Source of the DNA: CBDHGY01 sp965263325
GTDB taxonomy: Bacteria > Pseudomonadota > Alphaproteobacteria > Caulobacterales > Hyphomonadaceae
DNA length: 64,000 bases
Direction: 5' to 3'
Assembly: GCA_965263325.1 (NCBI GenBank)
Contig: CBDHGY010000002.1
Span: 2,790,001-2,854,000 of the forward strand
Shown: positions 24,013 to 32,495 of the stretch, piece by piece
Layout: the number at the start of each line of letters is the position of its first letter
Position numbering within the stretch: the first letter of the stretch is position 1
The notes under the pieces: generated by a model
What the model was told of the DNA's origin: nothing
What the model saw: only the letters and a program-made list of their open reading frames with translations
Databases searched by the model: none
Made by a program: the position numbers and the translations under genes

Positions 24013-25353
24013 ATGAGCACGACGTATGATTTGATTTTGCGCGGCGGCACGGTCGTCACGCCCGGCGGCGAAAGCCAGACAGATATTGGCATTATCGGTG
24101 AGCGCATCGCGTTTATCGGTGACTTATCCACAGCGGATGCGGGGGAGGTCTATGACGCGGCCGGCCTGCACATCCTGCCCGGGGTGATCGATAGCCAGGT
24201 GCATTTCCGCGAGCCGGGCCTCGAATATAAAGAAGACCTCGAAACCGGGGCGCGCGGCGGCGCGCTGGGCGGGGTGACGGCGGTTTTCGAAATGCCGAAC
24301 ACGAACCCGGCAACGACCAACCCGGACGCGCTGACCGATAAGATCAACCGCGCCACCGGGCGGATGGACACAGACTTTGCCTTCTATGCCGGTGCAACGC
24401 AGGAGAACCCGCCCATCCTCGCAGAGATGGAGCGGATGGAAGGCTGCTGCGGGGTGAAGGTGTTTATGGGCTCGTCCACTGGCAGCTTGCTCGTGCATGA
24501 TGATGCTGGCGTGGAGCGCGTGCTGAAAGCGATCAAGCGGCGCACGGCGTTCCACTCTGAGGATGAGTACCGATTGGAGGAGCGCGCAGGCGAGCGGGTG
24601 ACGGGTGATTGGTCAACCCATCCGGTCTGGCGGGATGTGGAGACGGCGGTCTCCTCGACGCGGCGTTTGATCGGGCTCGCGCGCAAGACGGGCAAACGCA
24701 TCCATGTGTTGCATATCTCCACCGCGGAAGAGATGGAGTTATTGCGGGACGCGAAAGATGTGGCGTCTGTGGAAGTCTTGCCGAACCATCTCACGCTCGC
24801 TGCGCCAGAGTGTTATGATCGCCTGAAAGGCTTTGCGCAGCAGAACCCGCCGGTGCGCGAGGCCCGTCACCGCGAGGCTATCTGGCGCGCGCTGAATGCA
24901 GGCATTGTCGATGTGCTCGCAACCGATCACGCGCCGCATACGCGCGAAGAGAAAGAGCAACCCTATCCGGCCTCGCCCTCAGGTATGCCGGGCGTGCAGA
25001 CCTTTGTGCCGATCATGCTCAACCATGTGAATGCCGGGCGGCTGAGTTTGCGCCGGTTTGTGGAGCTGACCTCAGCTGGCCCGCAGCGCGTGTTCGGGCT
25101 CGCCGATAAGGGGCGTATTGCCGAAGGCTATCATGCAGACTTTACGGTTGTGGATTTGAAACGTACCGAAACCATCCGCGCTGAAGACACCGCCTCGAAA
25201 TGTGGGTGGACGCCCTATGATGGCGAGGAGGTCACCGGTTGGCCGGTCGCAACGATCATCCGCGGCGGCTTTGTGATGCGCGACGGCGAACTAACGCGTA
25301 AGGGCGGCGGCGCCCCGGTTAGATTTAATGAGACGTTGGAGGCGGCTGGGTGA
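24013..25353 (+). CDS. pyrC: Dihydroorotase, class I
   Basis: The enzyme cyclises carbamoyl-aspartate to dihydroorotate in pyrimidine synthesis. The 446-residue chain has the two metal histidines in DSQVHFREPG (about residues 60-69), a carboxylated-lysine candidate in GVKVFMGSSTG, further metal histidines in AFHSEDE and HVLHISTAEE, and the catalytic aspartate in ATDHAPHT near 305. PSGMPGVQT and the rest of the layout match class I (long) dihydroorotases. It stands as a single gene; pyrB is not in the window. Confidence 0.94.
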   Translation: MSTTYDLILRGGTVVTPGGESQTDIGIIGERIAFIGDLSTADAGEVYDAAGLHILPGVIDSQVHFREPGLEYKEDLETGARGGALGGVTAVFEMPNTNPATTNPDALTDKINRATGRMDTDFAFYAGATQENPPILAEMERMEGCCGVKVFMGSSTGSLLVHDDAGVERVLKAIKRRTAFHSEDEYRLEERAGERVTGDWSTHPVWRDVETAVSSTRRLIGLARKTGKRIHVLHISTAEEMELLRDAKDVASVEVLPNHLTLAAPECYDRLKGFAQQNPPVREARHREAIWRALNAGIVDVLATDHAPHTREEKEQPYPASPSGMPGVQTFVPIMLNHVNAGRLSLRRFVELTSAGPQRVFGLADKGRIAEGYHADFTVVDLKRTETIRAEDTASKCGWTPYDGEEVTGWPVATIIRGGFVMRDGELTRKGGGAPVRFNETLEAAG

Positions 25354-25539
25354 TCGTGTTCCTAACGGAAGCTTAACAAAAGTCACTTTCCGCGCGCCTG
25401 GCAGTAATTTATTAACTCCAATTCGAGACCGTTAGCGAATCTTTGAATTCGAGCGATCTCGACCAATCGGTCAGGCGCTCTGGCGGGCGAAATTTGAAAG
25501 GCTTACCTCATAACTCTTGAAGTTACTCTTTCCTGTGCG

Positions 25540-26622
25540 GTGTCGGCGGATGGGTTCCTCGATGACCGGACTGACAAGCGTTTGGTGCTGTCGACCCAGC
25601 GCGACCTATCTGCTGTGCATTTGTTGCGCGCAGAGATGGACGCGATCATGGTCGGCGCAGAAACCGTGCGCCGGGATAACCCGTCTTTGATCACGCGCTC
25701 GCCGGAGTGCGCAAAGATACGCAAGAAGCAGAAACGTGCGCCGCACCCCATAAAGGTGACCGTAACCGCGAGCGGCAGTCTTGATCCGCATGCGGCGTTT
25801 TTTACCGAAGGCGAGACGGAGAAGATTGTGCTCGTTCATGGTGAGGCAACACTTGCGCCGGAGATTGAGCTCCGCGCAACGGTCATCCGCTTTGAGCAAG
25901 ATTGGTGGCCTGCATTGCAAGCTGCATTGATCGAACGCGGCGCGAACTCTCTGATGATCGAAGGTGGCGCGACGCTCATCCATCACGCGCTTGATGAGCG
26001 TATCGCGGATCATTGGCGCATTGCCGTCTCAGATAAAACCCTCGGCGATACCGGTCATGCGCATGTGCTCGACGTCGAAACACTACAAGAGATGCCGCCC
26101 CTTGGCGTAACAATCTCCAAACCGCAAACCATTGGCGGCATGGATGTTTACTGGGTTGGGTTCGACAAGAAGCTGCTAACGCTGCGCGCATGGATGGATA
26201 AGGCTTTCGCGCTTGCAAACAATTGCCCGCCATCAGACGGTGCTTATTCTGTCGGTGCCATTGGGCTTGACGCTGATGGGAACCAGATTGCCAAAGGTTG
26301 GTCGCGGGCAACACATCCGAAGAACCATGCAGAAGAAGAATTGATCAACAATCTGCCGAATGATGGCCCAGCGCTTCACACAGTTATCTGTACGCTTGAG
26401 CCATGCAACAAGCGCGGATCAAAGAAAACGGGCTGCGCAACGCATCTTATTAAGGCTGGCGTCAAACGTGTCGTCATCGGCGTGTTGGAGGGTGGTCATT
26501 TCACAGATCAAAACGGTGTTGAAACACTTCAAGATGCCGGCGTGGAAGTTGTGCGGTTGCCTGGCTATGAGCCGGACTTTGCCGAGCTGCATGCGCATCT
26601 GCAGCTGGAAAAGGCATCTTAG
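25540..26622 (+). CDS. ribD: Riboflavin biosynthesis reductase-deaminase with reversed domain order
   Basis: RibD enzymes deaminate and then reduce the pyrimidine intermediate of riboflavin synthesis. Normally the deaminase is N-terminal and the reductase C-terminal; here the order is swapped. Residues 1-210 are the DHFR-like reductase (SADGFLDDR, IMVGAETVRRDNP, LMIEGGATLIHHAL), and residues 215-360 are a zinc cytidine-deaminase fold with H263-A-E265 and the cysteines C289 and C299 (TLEPCNKRGSKKTGC), closer in style to the fungal Rib2 deaminase. The first GTG is at 25540, but homology (LEVTLSCAVS) extends upstream to an ATA codon at 25510 with AAAGG 8 bases before it, so translation may begin there. 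The stop overlaps the convergent dehydrogenase gene by four bases. Confidence 0.8.
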   Translation: MSADGFLDDRTDKRLVLSTQRDLSAVHLLRAEMDAIMVGAETVRRDNPSLITRSPECAKIRKKQKRAPHPIKVTVTASGSLDPHAAFFTEGETEKIVLVHGEATLAPEIELRATVIRFEQDWWPALQAALIERGANSLMIEGGATLIHHALDERIADHWRIAVSDKTLGDTGHAHVLDVETLQEMPPLGVTISKPQTIGGMDVYWVGFDKKLLTLRAWMDKAFALANNCPPSDGAYSVGAIGLDADGNQIAKGWSRATHPKNHAEEELINNLPNDGPALHTVICTLEPCNKRGSKKTGCATHLIKAGVKRVVIGVLEGGHFTDQNGVETLQDAGVEVVRLPGYEPDFAELHAHLQLEKAS

Positions 26623-27623
26623 TCTTTCTGAGCGTCGAACGCATCCTTAGAAATAATGTGTGCCATATTGCCGGGATGACCGCTCAGGAAAAAATCGAGG
26701 TTTTTCAGAAATACCGCGTCGGTACGGACGCTCGATCCATCGGTCACTGCTGAGCTGTGCGGGGTTAGAGTAATTTTTGGGTGTGACCAGATCGGATTGT
26801 CTGCGGGCAGGGGCTCTTCGCTAACGACATCTAGCGCGGCGTATGCGGGTTTGCCTTGCTCCAGCCCGGCGAGTAGAGCCGGTTCATCGACGAGGCCGCC
26901 GCGGCCGACATTCAGCAGAACGGCGTTGTCCTTCATGGCCTTAAAAAATTCCGCATTTGCGATGCCCCGCGTTTCGTCTGTGATCGGGCAACATAAAAGC
27001 ACCGCATCGGCATGAGGCAGAACACTTAAGAGCTCATTTGGGTGGACAATAGAATCTGCGTTTTCATCAGGTCCCGGCGAGCGGCGGACACCAACAACTG
27101 ATGCGCCAAGTGCACGGAGTCTTCGCGCCGTGGATTTTCCAATTTCGCCGAAACCAACGATCAGCCAGTGTGTTGATACGATTTCGCGGAAGCTCAGTCT
27201 TTGCCATTCAGCCCGGGCCTGCGCGGCGCGTCGCTCGGGACCTCGCCCGAAAAAATCAAATGCTGCCCACAATACCCACTCAGCGATCGCTTCAGATTGC
27301 GCGTGCCCGCTCGTATATATTTCGGCTTTTTCGCCGAAAGCCTTCAACATGGGATGCTCCAGCCCGGCTGCGCTTGACTGGAACCATTTCAGGCTACTTG
27401 CTTGCAAGGCAGCGCCGGCGAAATGCGCAACACCCGGGCAGAACCAGGCATCTGTCGTTCCATATACGATGTCAGGATCAGGCTTCTCTATGGCCGCGCC
27501 TTCCCAACCTGCCTTGAAGCTGCCGTCATCCGCCATCACAATCGGCTTCAGAATATGTTCATGGATTCTGAGCTTTTCTTCGATTCTGGAGAATGTCGCC
27601 CGATGGCAAAGCAATTGAAACAT
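26619..27623 (-). CDS. D-2-hydroxyacid dehydrogenase family protein
   Basis: A 334-residue NAD-dependent dehydrogenase of the D-isomer-specific family, which reduces 2-keto acids. The NAD motif is GFGEIGKSTARRL near residue 156, the catalytic Arg is in NVGRGGLVDE, the Glu in SEEPLPADNP and the His in TPHSSA. The substrate is unknown. The start at 27623 is supported by GAGG five bases upstream and overlaps by 21 bp, head to head, with the divergent TIGR02301 gene, so their start signals are interleaved. Confidence 0.9.
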   Translation of the reverse strand: MFQLLCHRATFSRIEEKLRIHEHILKPIVMADDGSFKAGWEGAAIEKPDPDIVYGTTDAWFCPGVAHFAGAALQASSLKWFQSSAAGLEHPMLKAFGEKAEIYTSGHAQSEAIAEWVLWAAFDFFGRGPERRAAQARAEWQRLSFREIVSTHWLIVGFGEIGKSTARRLRALGASVVGVRRSPGPDENADSIVHPNELLSVLPHADAVLLCCPITDETRGIANAEFFKAMKDNAVLLNVGRGGLVDEPALLAGLEQGKPAYAALDVVSEEPLPADNPIWSHPKITLTPHSSAVTDGSSVRTDAVFLKNLDFFLSGHPGNMAHIISKDAFDAQKD

Positions 27624-28028
27624 GTCTTCCTCGCAGCCCTTTTGGGACTAGCTAGCGCGATCGGAACATCCGCGTCCAGCACTGCGCAGGATGCGAATGA
27701 ACGGCCATTGCCGACGCGGAGCGGAAAGTATCTCAGTGATGCGCTCAAGCTGTCTCGTTTGCTCGGCCGCGCCCATGCAATTCGAGTAAAGTGTAACGGC
27801 CGATCTGATCAGTTCTGGCGATTGTACATGCAAGAGATGCTTGAGTTGGAAGCTCCAAACCAAGGCAGCTTTCGGGATTCTATGGCGCGCGCGTTCAACG
27901 ATGCTTATACGTCGGAATCCCGTATTCGATCCTGGTGCGACGAAGCGGCAATTGCGGCCGAAGCGGCCTATGCATCTGAGGGAAAAGCGCTCGCTGAAGG
28001 CCTTGCTCAGTACTATTTCAACCGCTGA
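27603..28028 (+). CDS. TIGR02301 family exported protein
   Basis: A 141-residue protein with a signal peptide (FLAALLGLASAIGTSASS) and the layout of the alphaproteobacterial TIGR02301 family: LSRLLGRAHAIRVKCNG, then WRLYMQEMLELE, AFNDAYTSESRIRSWC and a C-terminal Ala/Glu helix. The two cysteines probably pair in the periplasm. Function of the family is not established. Its 5' end overlaps that of the divergent dehydrogenase gene. Confidence 0.85.
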   Translation: MAKQLKHVFLAALLGLASAIGTSASSTAQDANERPLPTRSGKYLSDALKLSRLLGRAHAIRVKCNGRSDQFWRLYMQEMLELEAPNQGSFRDSMARAFNDAYTSESRIRSWCDEAAIAAEAAYASEGKALAEGLAQYYFNR

Positions 28029-28310
28029 TTCTTCGATTTTATCAGGTTAATCCTGCGTAAGCCGCCGATTCTTGTGCCTTAAACTGAAATAATGTGAGCA
28101 TTCATTAGCAACCTGATTCTTGTGAATCTCTAATGTAATAAACGTGTTGGAGAGGCGGGGAGCATTACAGGAAATTTATTCTTTCGAATACGTAATCATC
28201 TTGGCGGTATCGCCGCTGGTTTGCCGCATTCCCGCCCTGATTGGGGCGCTGTGTGCCGTCCATCGCGCTGGATGGTCCAGTGTGGACACGTCAAAATGAG
28301 GGGTAAACTC

Positions 28311-28604
28311 ATGACGAAATTTCTTACAACTGCTGCTTGGGCAGCGCTTGTTTTGGGTGGTGTAGCTGTAGCGGATACCCCGCCATCTGAGTCTACTGAA
28401 GTTGCTGTTGAAGAAACTGCGGCTGCAGAAGTTGAAACATCTGAAGACGTCACAACCATTCGCATGGGTGACGCTGAAGAAACTGAGGCAGAAGAAACTG
28501 CGGAAGCCACTGTTGCAAGCGCAACTGTTGAAGGTGAAGCGTCTGCCGGCGGCGAAGAGACTGAAGCTGAAGATGCTTCAATCGAAGCACCTGAATCTGA
28601 GTAA
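28311..28604 (+). CDS. Small exported acidic protein 1
   Basis: A 97-residue protein with a signal peptide (TTAAWAALVLGGVAVA), after which the mature chain is almost wholly Glu, Ala, Thr and Ser (for example VEETAAAEVETSEDV). It should be unfolded and strongly negative. The start at ATG 28311 has GAGGGG about 10 bases upstream. A strong terminator follows, then a second acidic exported gene. No family recognised; cation binding or an envelope spacer role are possibilities only. Confidence 0.65.
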   Translation: MTKFLTTAAWAALVLGGVAVADTPPSESTEVAVEETAAAEVETSEDVTTIRMGDAEETEAEETAEATVASATVEGEASAGGEETEAEDASIEAPESE

Positions 28605-28625
28605 TTAGTCTCAGCCAATTTGCGT

Positions 28626-28669
28626 GGGCCTCACCTGCCTCCTCCTGGCGGGTGAGGCCCAGTCTTTTT
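28626..28669 (+). terminator. Intrinsic terminator
   Basis: GGGCCTCACCTGCC and GGCGGGTGAGGCCC form a 14-bp stem (one G-T pair) with a 7-base loop, followed by AGTCTTTTT. It lies 22 bp after the first acidic protein gene. Confidence 0.93.
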
Positions 28670-28709
28670 GAAAGACCGAGGCAAGAAAAATTTGAAAGGG
28701 ATACGTCCA

Positions 28710-29228
28710 ATGAAAAATATTGCACTGACAAGTATCGCTGCGCTGGCAATTGTTGCTTGTAGCGACACAACAGAATCGCAGCTTGACGATGCGTATGATG
28801 GTGGCGGCGAGGAAGCTGTTGAACTGGTTGAAGGAACTCCAGAAGTTTCCGAGCCATCGGCCGACATCGACGAAACTGTTGGCGAAGTCACGCCAGAAAG
28901 TACGGAAGCCGTTCTTGCGGATCCTTTGAATGAGGTTGAGCCGTCAGAGCTGGTAGAGCTTCCAGTCGAAACTGCCGCACCTGAACTGGATGGTGTCGTC
29001 GAAGAATCCGGCGTAACATCTGTTGAAGAACTCGGCGGGGAAAATCTGGAAAATGCGGTCGAAGAGGTAGCGGCTGAAGCTGCCGATGCGACCACGGTCG
29101 TTGAGGGTGTCGAAGAGACTCTCGATGTTCCTGATACAGAAGAACTGATCGACGACGCGGCTGAAGCTCTTGAAGAAAAAGTCGACGAAGTCGTTGAAGA
29201 AACAACAGATACCGAAACGCCGCAGTAA
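28710..29228 (+). CDS. Small acidic lipoprotein 2
   Basis: A 172-residue lipoprotein (lipobox AIVAC at about residue 17) whose mature part is dominated by Glu, Asp, Val and Thr, with no evident folded domain. It resembles acidic protein 1 upstream in composition, but one is lipid-anchored and the other soluble. AAAGGGA lies before the ATG. A terminator follows. Repetitive VEE/VVEE-type segments make true homology between the two hard to judge by eye. Confidence 0.7.
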   Translation: MKNIALTSIAALAIVACSDTTESQLDDAYDGGGEEAVELVEGTPEVSEPSADIDETVGEVTPESTEAVLADPLNEVEPSELVELPVETAAPELDGVVEESGVTSVEELGGENLENAVEEVAAEAADATTVVEGVEETLDVPDTEELIDDAAEALEEKVDEVVEETTDTETPQ

Positions 29229-29249
29229 GCGTGTTTTCGGAATGATTGC

Positions 29250-29283
29250 ACGGCCACTTCAGAATGAAGTGGCCGTTGCTTTA
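29250..29283 (+). terminator. Intrinsic terminator-like hairpin
   Basis: ACGGCCACTTC and GAAGTGGCCGT form a perfect 11-bp stem with a five-base loop, followed by TGCTTT. It sits between convergent genes and its symmetry could serve both. Confidence 0.8.
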
Positions 29284-29823
29284 TGGACGATACTTCCACG
29301 GAGCTGCTTGTCCAATCGTATAAATTGGCGTCTTCAGTTGCACGGCCCGCAGTGCGCCCGCGCTTATTTCCTGGTGCGACAACCAGCGCGATCTGCCATC
29401 CTCACGGACAAAGCCCAGTCGAACCGCATGCCAGCGAATTCCTGGCAATTCGTCAAAACCGAGTTTGATTCTTTTCAAGGCATCTTTTTGCGATGGGTTA
29501 CTAACGCTGCTTCCCAGAACATGATGAAATTGAATGGTGTGGGTCGGGGCGGATAAATTCTGCGCCAGTTTTAAAACCGGGCTCACAGAGTGCGCCCATG
29601 CCAGCACGACTTCGGGGATACCATGACTGTCGATGGCACCCTTGACCGCGTCTCTCAGCGACGTCTCACTTTCCCAGTTGCATTTGTGAGACGTGCCTGA
29701 AGAGCGATCCGGCAAATGACCAGACCGGCTAAGATATGAAACCGTATAGTTATCGGCCTCCAGCCCTAAAGCAGCTCCGGCGAGCATACCTGTACATCCG
29801 AGTGTCAGCGCGTGGGGACGCAT
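29281..29823 (-). CDS. Short Rossmann-fold NAD(P)-binding protein
   Basis: A 180-residue, SDR-like protein with an N-terminal nucleotide motif LGCTGMLAGAALGL. It has no YxxxK active site; instead it carries family blocks AWAHSVSPVL, HHVLGS and SRWLSHQEISAGALRAV seen in a group of short, atypical SDR-like proteins. The ATG at 29823 lies one base after the stop of the classical SDR gene upstream, so the two are tightly coupled. Function unknown. Confidence 0.75.
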   Translation of the reverse strand: MRPHALTLGCTGMLAGAALGLEADNYTVSYLSRSGHLPDRSSGTSHKCNWESETSLRDAVKGAIDSHGIPEVVLAWAHSVSPVLKLAQNLSAPTHTIQFHHVLGSSVSNPSQKDALKRIKLGFDELPGIRWHAVRLGFVREDGRSRWLSHQEISAGALRAVQLKTPIYTIGQAAPWKYRP

Positions 29824-29824
29824 C

Positions 29825-30610
29825 TTAGAATATTGAGTAGCCACCATCGATATTGAAGGTGTCGCCTGTGTGGAACTTGGACGCATCAGAGGCAAAGTAA
29901 ACTGCAGCGCCGCCAAAATCTTCTGGTTCTCCCCATCGCCGAATGGGGACGCGTGAGATAACTTTGGTCGTAAACACTTCAGCATCTTGCGCAGCTTGAG
30001 TCATGTCGGTCGCAATCCAGCCGGGAAGGATGGAATTTGCTCGGATCCCGTACCGGGCAAACTCGACAGCAATCCCCTTGATCATGGAAATTACGCCGCC
30101 CTTGGTGGATGCGTATGCTTGATTTCGCGCTGCGCCTTCGATTGCCGAAAGGGAAGACGTGACGACGACGCTGCCTCCCGGATCACCTTCTTTGGCGCGT
30201 TTAACCATCGATTTGCACGCCTCGCGTAACGTCCAGAATGCGCCTTCCATGTTGATGTTGTGGACCTTGCGCCACGTGTCCGTGCTCATTTCTAGAAAGC
30301 TGGGGGATCCGATACCGACGCCGGCGTTTGCAACACAATTATCTATGCGACCAAATTCCTGCTCAACAGCAAGCATGCCATCAATCACTTGTTGCTCATC
30401 GCCGACATCCACTGCCCAAGATTTCACGCGGCCGGTGCCGAGTGGTTCAAGTTTGGCGATCGCTTCTGCGTTTTTTTCCTCACGCCGTCCCCAGATCGCA
30501 ACATCAGCGTTCGACGCAGCCAGAGCTTCCGCCATGCCGAGACCAATGCCGCCATTGCCGCCCGTAACAAGGCAAACTTTACCTGTGAGATCGAATGGTG
30601 CGTATGTCAT
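29825..30610 (-). CDS. Short-chain dehydrogenase/reductase, classical
   Basis: A 261-residue classical SDR. Landmarks are TGGNGGIGLG near residue 16, NAGVG near 95, the catalytic Ser in VVTSSLSA and Y-A-S-T-K in NQAYASTKGG, then PGWIATDM. It ends GGYSIF, the usual C-terminal pattern. Substrate unknown. It is followed one base later by a shorter Rossmann protein. Confidence 0.92.
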   Translation of the reverse strand: MTYAPFDLTGKVCLVTGGNGGIGLGMAEALAASNADVAIWGRREEKNAEAIAKLEPLGTGRVKSWAVDVGDEQQVIDGMLAVEQEFGRIDNCVANAGVGIGSPSFLEMSTDTWRKVHNINMEGAFWTLREACKSMVKRAKEGDPGGSVVVTSSLSAIEGAARNQAYASTKGGVISMIKGIAVEFARYGIRANSILPGWIATDMTQAAQDAEVFTTKVISRVPIRRWGEPEDFGGAAVYFASDASKFHTGDTFNIDGGYSIF

Positions 30611-30737
30611 ACAAGTGAACTCCCTGATTTATTATCGTCTTTTCATTTGACGAAACGCCTCTAGGGAAAGCAAGCCTTTCGCTATGTTTCCGCTATCTGC
30701 TCTATGCTTGATAGCCCACGTTATGCCGGAGACCCAT

Positions 30738-31130
30738 ATGCGCGTACAATTGCTTGCTCTTTTGATGATCGTTCCAGGCGTGGCAATCGCAGAAGAAAGT
30801 GTAATTGGAGGGCAACCATCGGCAGAGGAAATGAAGCAGGAATTGTTCGGGGCGCATTTGTTTGGCGTTGTCGGGATCGGCCAGCTTTGGAATGAGTGTA
30901 TCGAGCCGGATGGCGACACGCTTTATACGATTGAAGATGTTCAAGAGCGCGGAAAGGCCTGGATACCCGGAGACGGGGTCATATGTTTCAATTATGGTGG
31001 TCCTGACCATTGCTTTAACGCCTACCGTAGCCGTGACGGTTTCGTTTTTCGCGGCAGTGGATCTACGTGGCAAACCACAAAAATCCGCGAAAATGTTGAG
31101 GTCTGTCTGCTCAGCGATATGATTGGCTGA
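30738..31130 (+). CDS. Small exported protein
   Basis: A 130-residue protein with a signal peptide (LLALLMIVPGVAIA). Four cysteines in the mature region (NECIE, VICFNY, DHCFN, EVCLL) suggest two disulfides. The start is set at 30738 with GGAG about 8 bases upstream. No family recognised. Confidence 0.7.
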   Translation: MRVQLLALLMIVPGVAIAEESVIGGQPSAEEMKQELFGAHLFGVVGIGQLWNECIEPDGDTLYTIEDVQERGKAWIPGDGVICFNYGGPDHCFNAYRSRDGFVFRGSGSTWQTTKIRENVEVCLLSDMIG

Positions 31131-31207
31131 CGACCGCTTTTGATGACTGGGCGAGCACGATCGTGCGCAGTTGTGAACTGTGGGTCAGTTATGAGTGCTG
31201 GATAAAC

Positions 31208-31585
31208 CTAGCCCGCCACTTGCAGGCTGGGGGCGTCCGCTACACAGAGAACCGCCAGTTCGGCGAGCCGGGACGGGTTGTCTGCCAGCGTATCGGCGAT
31301 GAGGCTCATCTCGTTTGCCACTTGCTCGCCAGCATCCGCGTCATTCTCCAGTGAGATTGAATTCACATAATTTGCCCAGGCGAGGCGCGCATTCACCACA
31401 TCGGTCTGTTGTGACCATTGCACCGCAGCGCGGCTCATAAGCTCGAAGGCAGCGCTGCACTGAATGGCCCGCGGTGCGTCAGATGATTGTGATTCAACGC
31501 TCTCGCCATGAGCCGCCACGGCGTAGAACGTGCCGAGCCAGAAAAACGTCACCATAAAGGCGATACGCGCAATGATCTTCTTCAT
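31208..31585 (-). CDS. Small exported protein with paired cysteines
   Basis: A 125-residue protein with a hydrophobic signal (IIARIAFMVTFFWLGTFYAVA) and a helical mature part with two cysteines (IQCSAAFELM and AVLCVAD). The layout resembles small periplasmic helical proteins, but I cannot name a family. It converges with the exported protein gene on the plus strand. Confidence 0.65.
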   Translation of the reverse strand: MKKIIARIAFMVTFFWLGTFYAVAAHGESVESQSSDAPRAIQCSAAFELMSRAAVQWSQQTDVVNARLAWANYVNSISLENDADAGEQVANEMSLIADTLADNPSRLAELAVLCVADAPSLQVAG

Positions 31586-31668
31586 GCATGAAGCTCCCGA
31601 ATTGAAACACTCGCGTCTCAGGGGAGCAATTGCCATGCCTGATCAGGGATTAGGCGAAATCCCTGACT

Positions 31669-31857
31669 CTATTCGCCATCGGAATCTGTCAGTTTGTGAT
31701 CGTCTGCGGCTTTCTTCAGTTTTTTGGCCCGCGCCTTTTCCAGGTCTTTTTCGGCTTTGGAGCGTCCATATTTTGCGCGGTTTTCAGAAGCGCGCTGCTC
31801 TTTCTCAGCGCGCTTCTTGGCTTTGCGAAACTTATTGAGGTTGACCGGATCAACCAC
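31669..31857 (-). CDS. DUF4169 family protein
   Basis: A 62-residue charged protein matching the DUF4169 pattern: DPVNLNKFRKAKKRAEKEQR, ENRAKYGRSKAEKDLEKARA. It should form one long helix. GTG at 31857 overlaps the stop of the preceding gene by eight bases (GTGGTTGA), so it is likely coupled. DUF4169 genes often sit near fumC in alphaproteobacteria, as here. Function unknown. Confidence 0.82.
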   Translation of the reverse strand: MVDPVNLNKFRKAKKRAEKEQRASENRAKYGRSKAEKDLEKARAKKLKKAADDHKLTDSDGE

Positions 31858-32140
31858 GCTTTGCCTCGCGCCATTGTTCCATGGCAAGCGAGATCGCAAA
31901 GGTTTCGCGATACTTCGGGCTGGCAGATGGGCGCGGAGCATTGGCAGAGGTTAGGGCCATGATTTCCGCGAGCTTGTTGTGCGCTGCGCCAGATTGGCCC
32001 GCACCGATATAGGCATGCAGTTCAACAATCGCGCTTGAGAGCGGATCATCGGCGCGAAGCACAAAATAGGGTTCGTCGTCTGCAAGATTGTCGTAGCAGT
32101 CGAATTCGGATTTATTTGCTTTAGATCCAACGAACGTCAT
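31850..32140 (-). CDS. Small cytosolic protein of unknown function
   Basis: A 96-residue protein with no signal peptide. The middle part (ELHAYIGAGQSGAAHNKLAEIM) looks helical. It overlaps the DUF4169 gene by eight bases. It lies 58 bp after the toxin gene and may have been in the fumC operon before the toxin-antitoxin pair arrived. No family recognised. Confidence 0.65.
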   Translation of the reverse strand: MTFVGSKANKSEFDCYDNLADDEPYFVLRADDPLSSAIVELHAYIGAGQSGAAHNKLAEIMALTSANAPRPSASPKYRETFAISLAMEQWREAKRG

Positions 32141-32198
32141 AAGCAGGCCCTTTCAAAGAGAATCAGTTGGCGCAAGCTAACGCTCAATACCTTGCCTG

Positions 32199-32495
32199 TC
32201 AGTTACCAAAGAACAATCGCTGGTGCGCGCGCTGAAACGCGTAGTCAAAGTCGTCGAGCACGCCTCGCAAGTTACCAAGACTTGCAACCGGTATGGCTGC
32301 TAGTCGCGTTATCATAACGAGCATGGCATCATCGTCGATTTTAACTTCAGGCGTCAGGATTGGGATTTCCGGAAGGGATCCCACTTTAGCTAGCGGTGCG
32401 ACAACAACCAATTTTGTCGCCTCAAGTCCGGGATATTGCAGCACAACGACCAAGCCATCACGATCGGTCAGTTCATAGACGCCGTAACGCTCCAT
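32199..32495 (-). CDS. ccdB: CcdB-like toxin
   Basis: CcdB poisons DNA gyrase, trapping it on DNA. The 98-residue length matches F-plasmid CcdB (101), and the C-terminal half aligns over MLVMITRLAAIPVASLG and the following helix to the end. F-CcdB ends in Trp-Gly-Ile, residues essential for gyrase binding; here the end is F96-G97-N98, so the first and last contacts are changed. The toxin may be weaker, act on a differing gyrase, or be inactive. Its ATG shares one base with the stop of the antitoxin gene (TGATG), the usual coupled arrangement. Confidence 0.85.
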   Translation of the reverse strand: MERYGVYELTDRDGLVVVLQYPGLEATKLVVVAPLAKVGSLPEIPILTPEVKIDDDAMLVMITRLAAIPVASLGNLRGVLDDFDYAFQRAHQRLFFGN

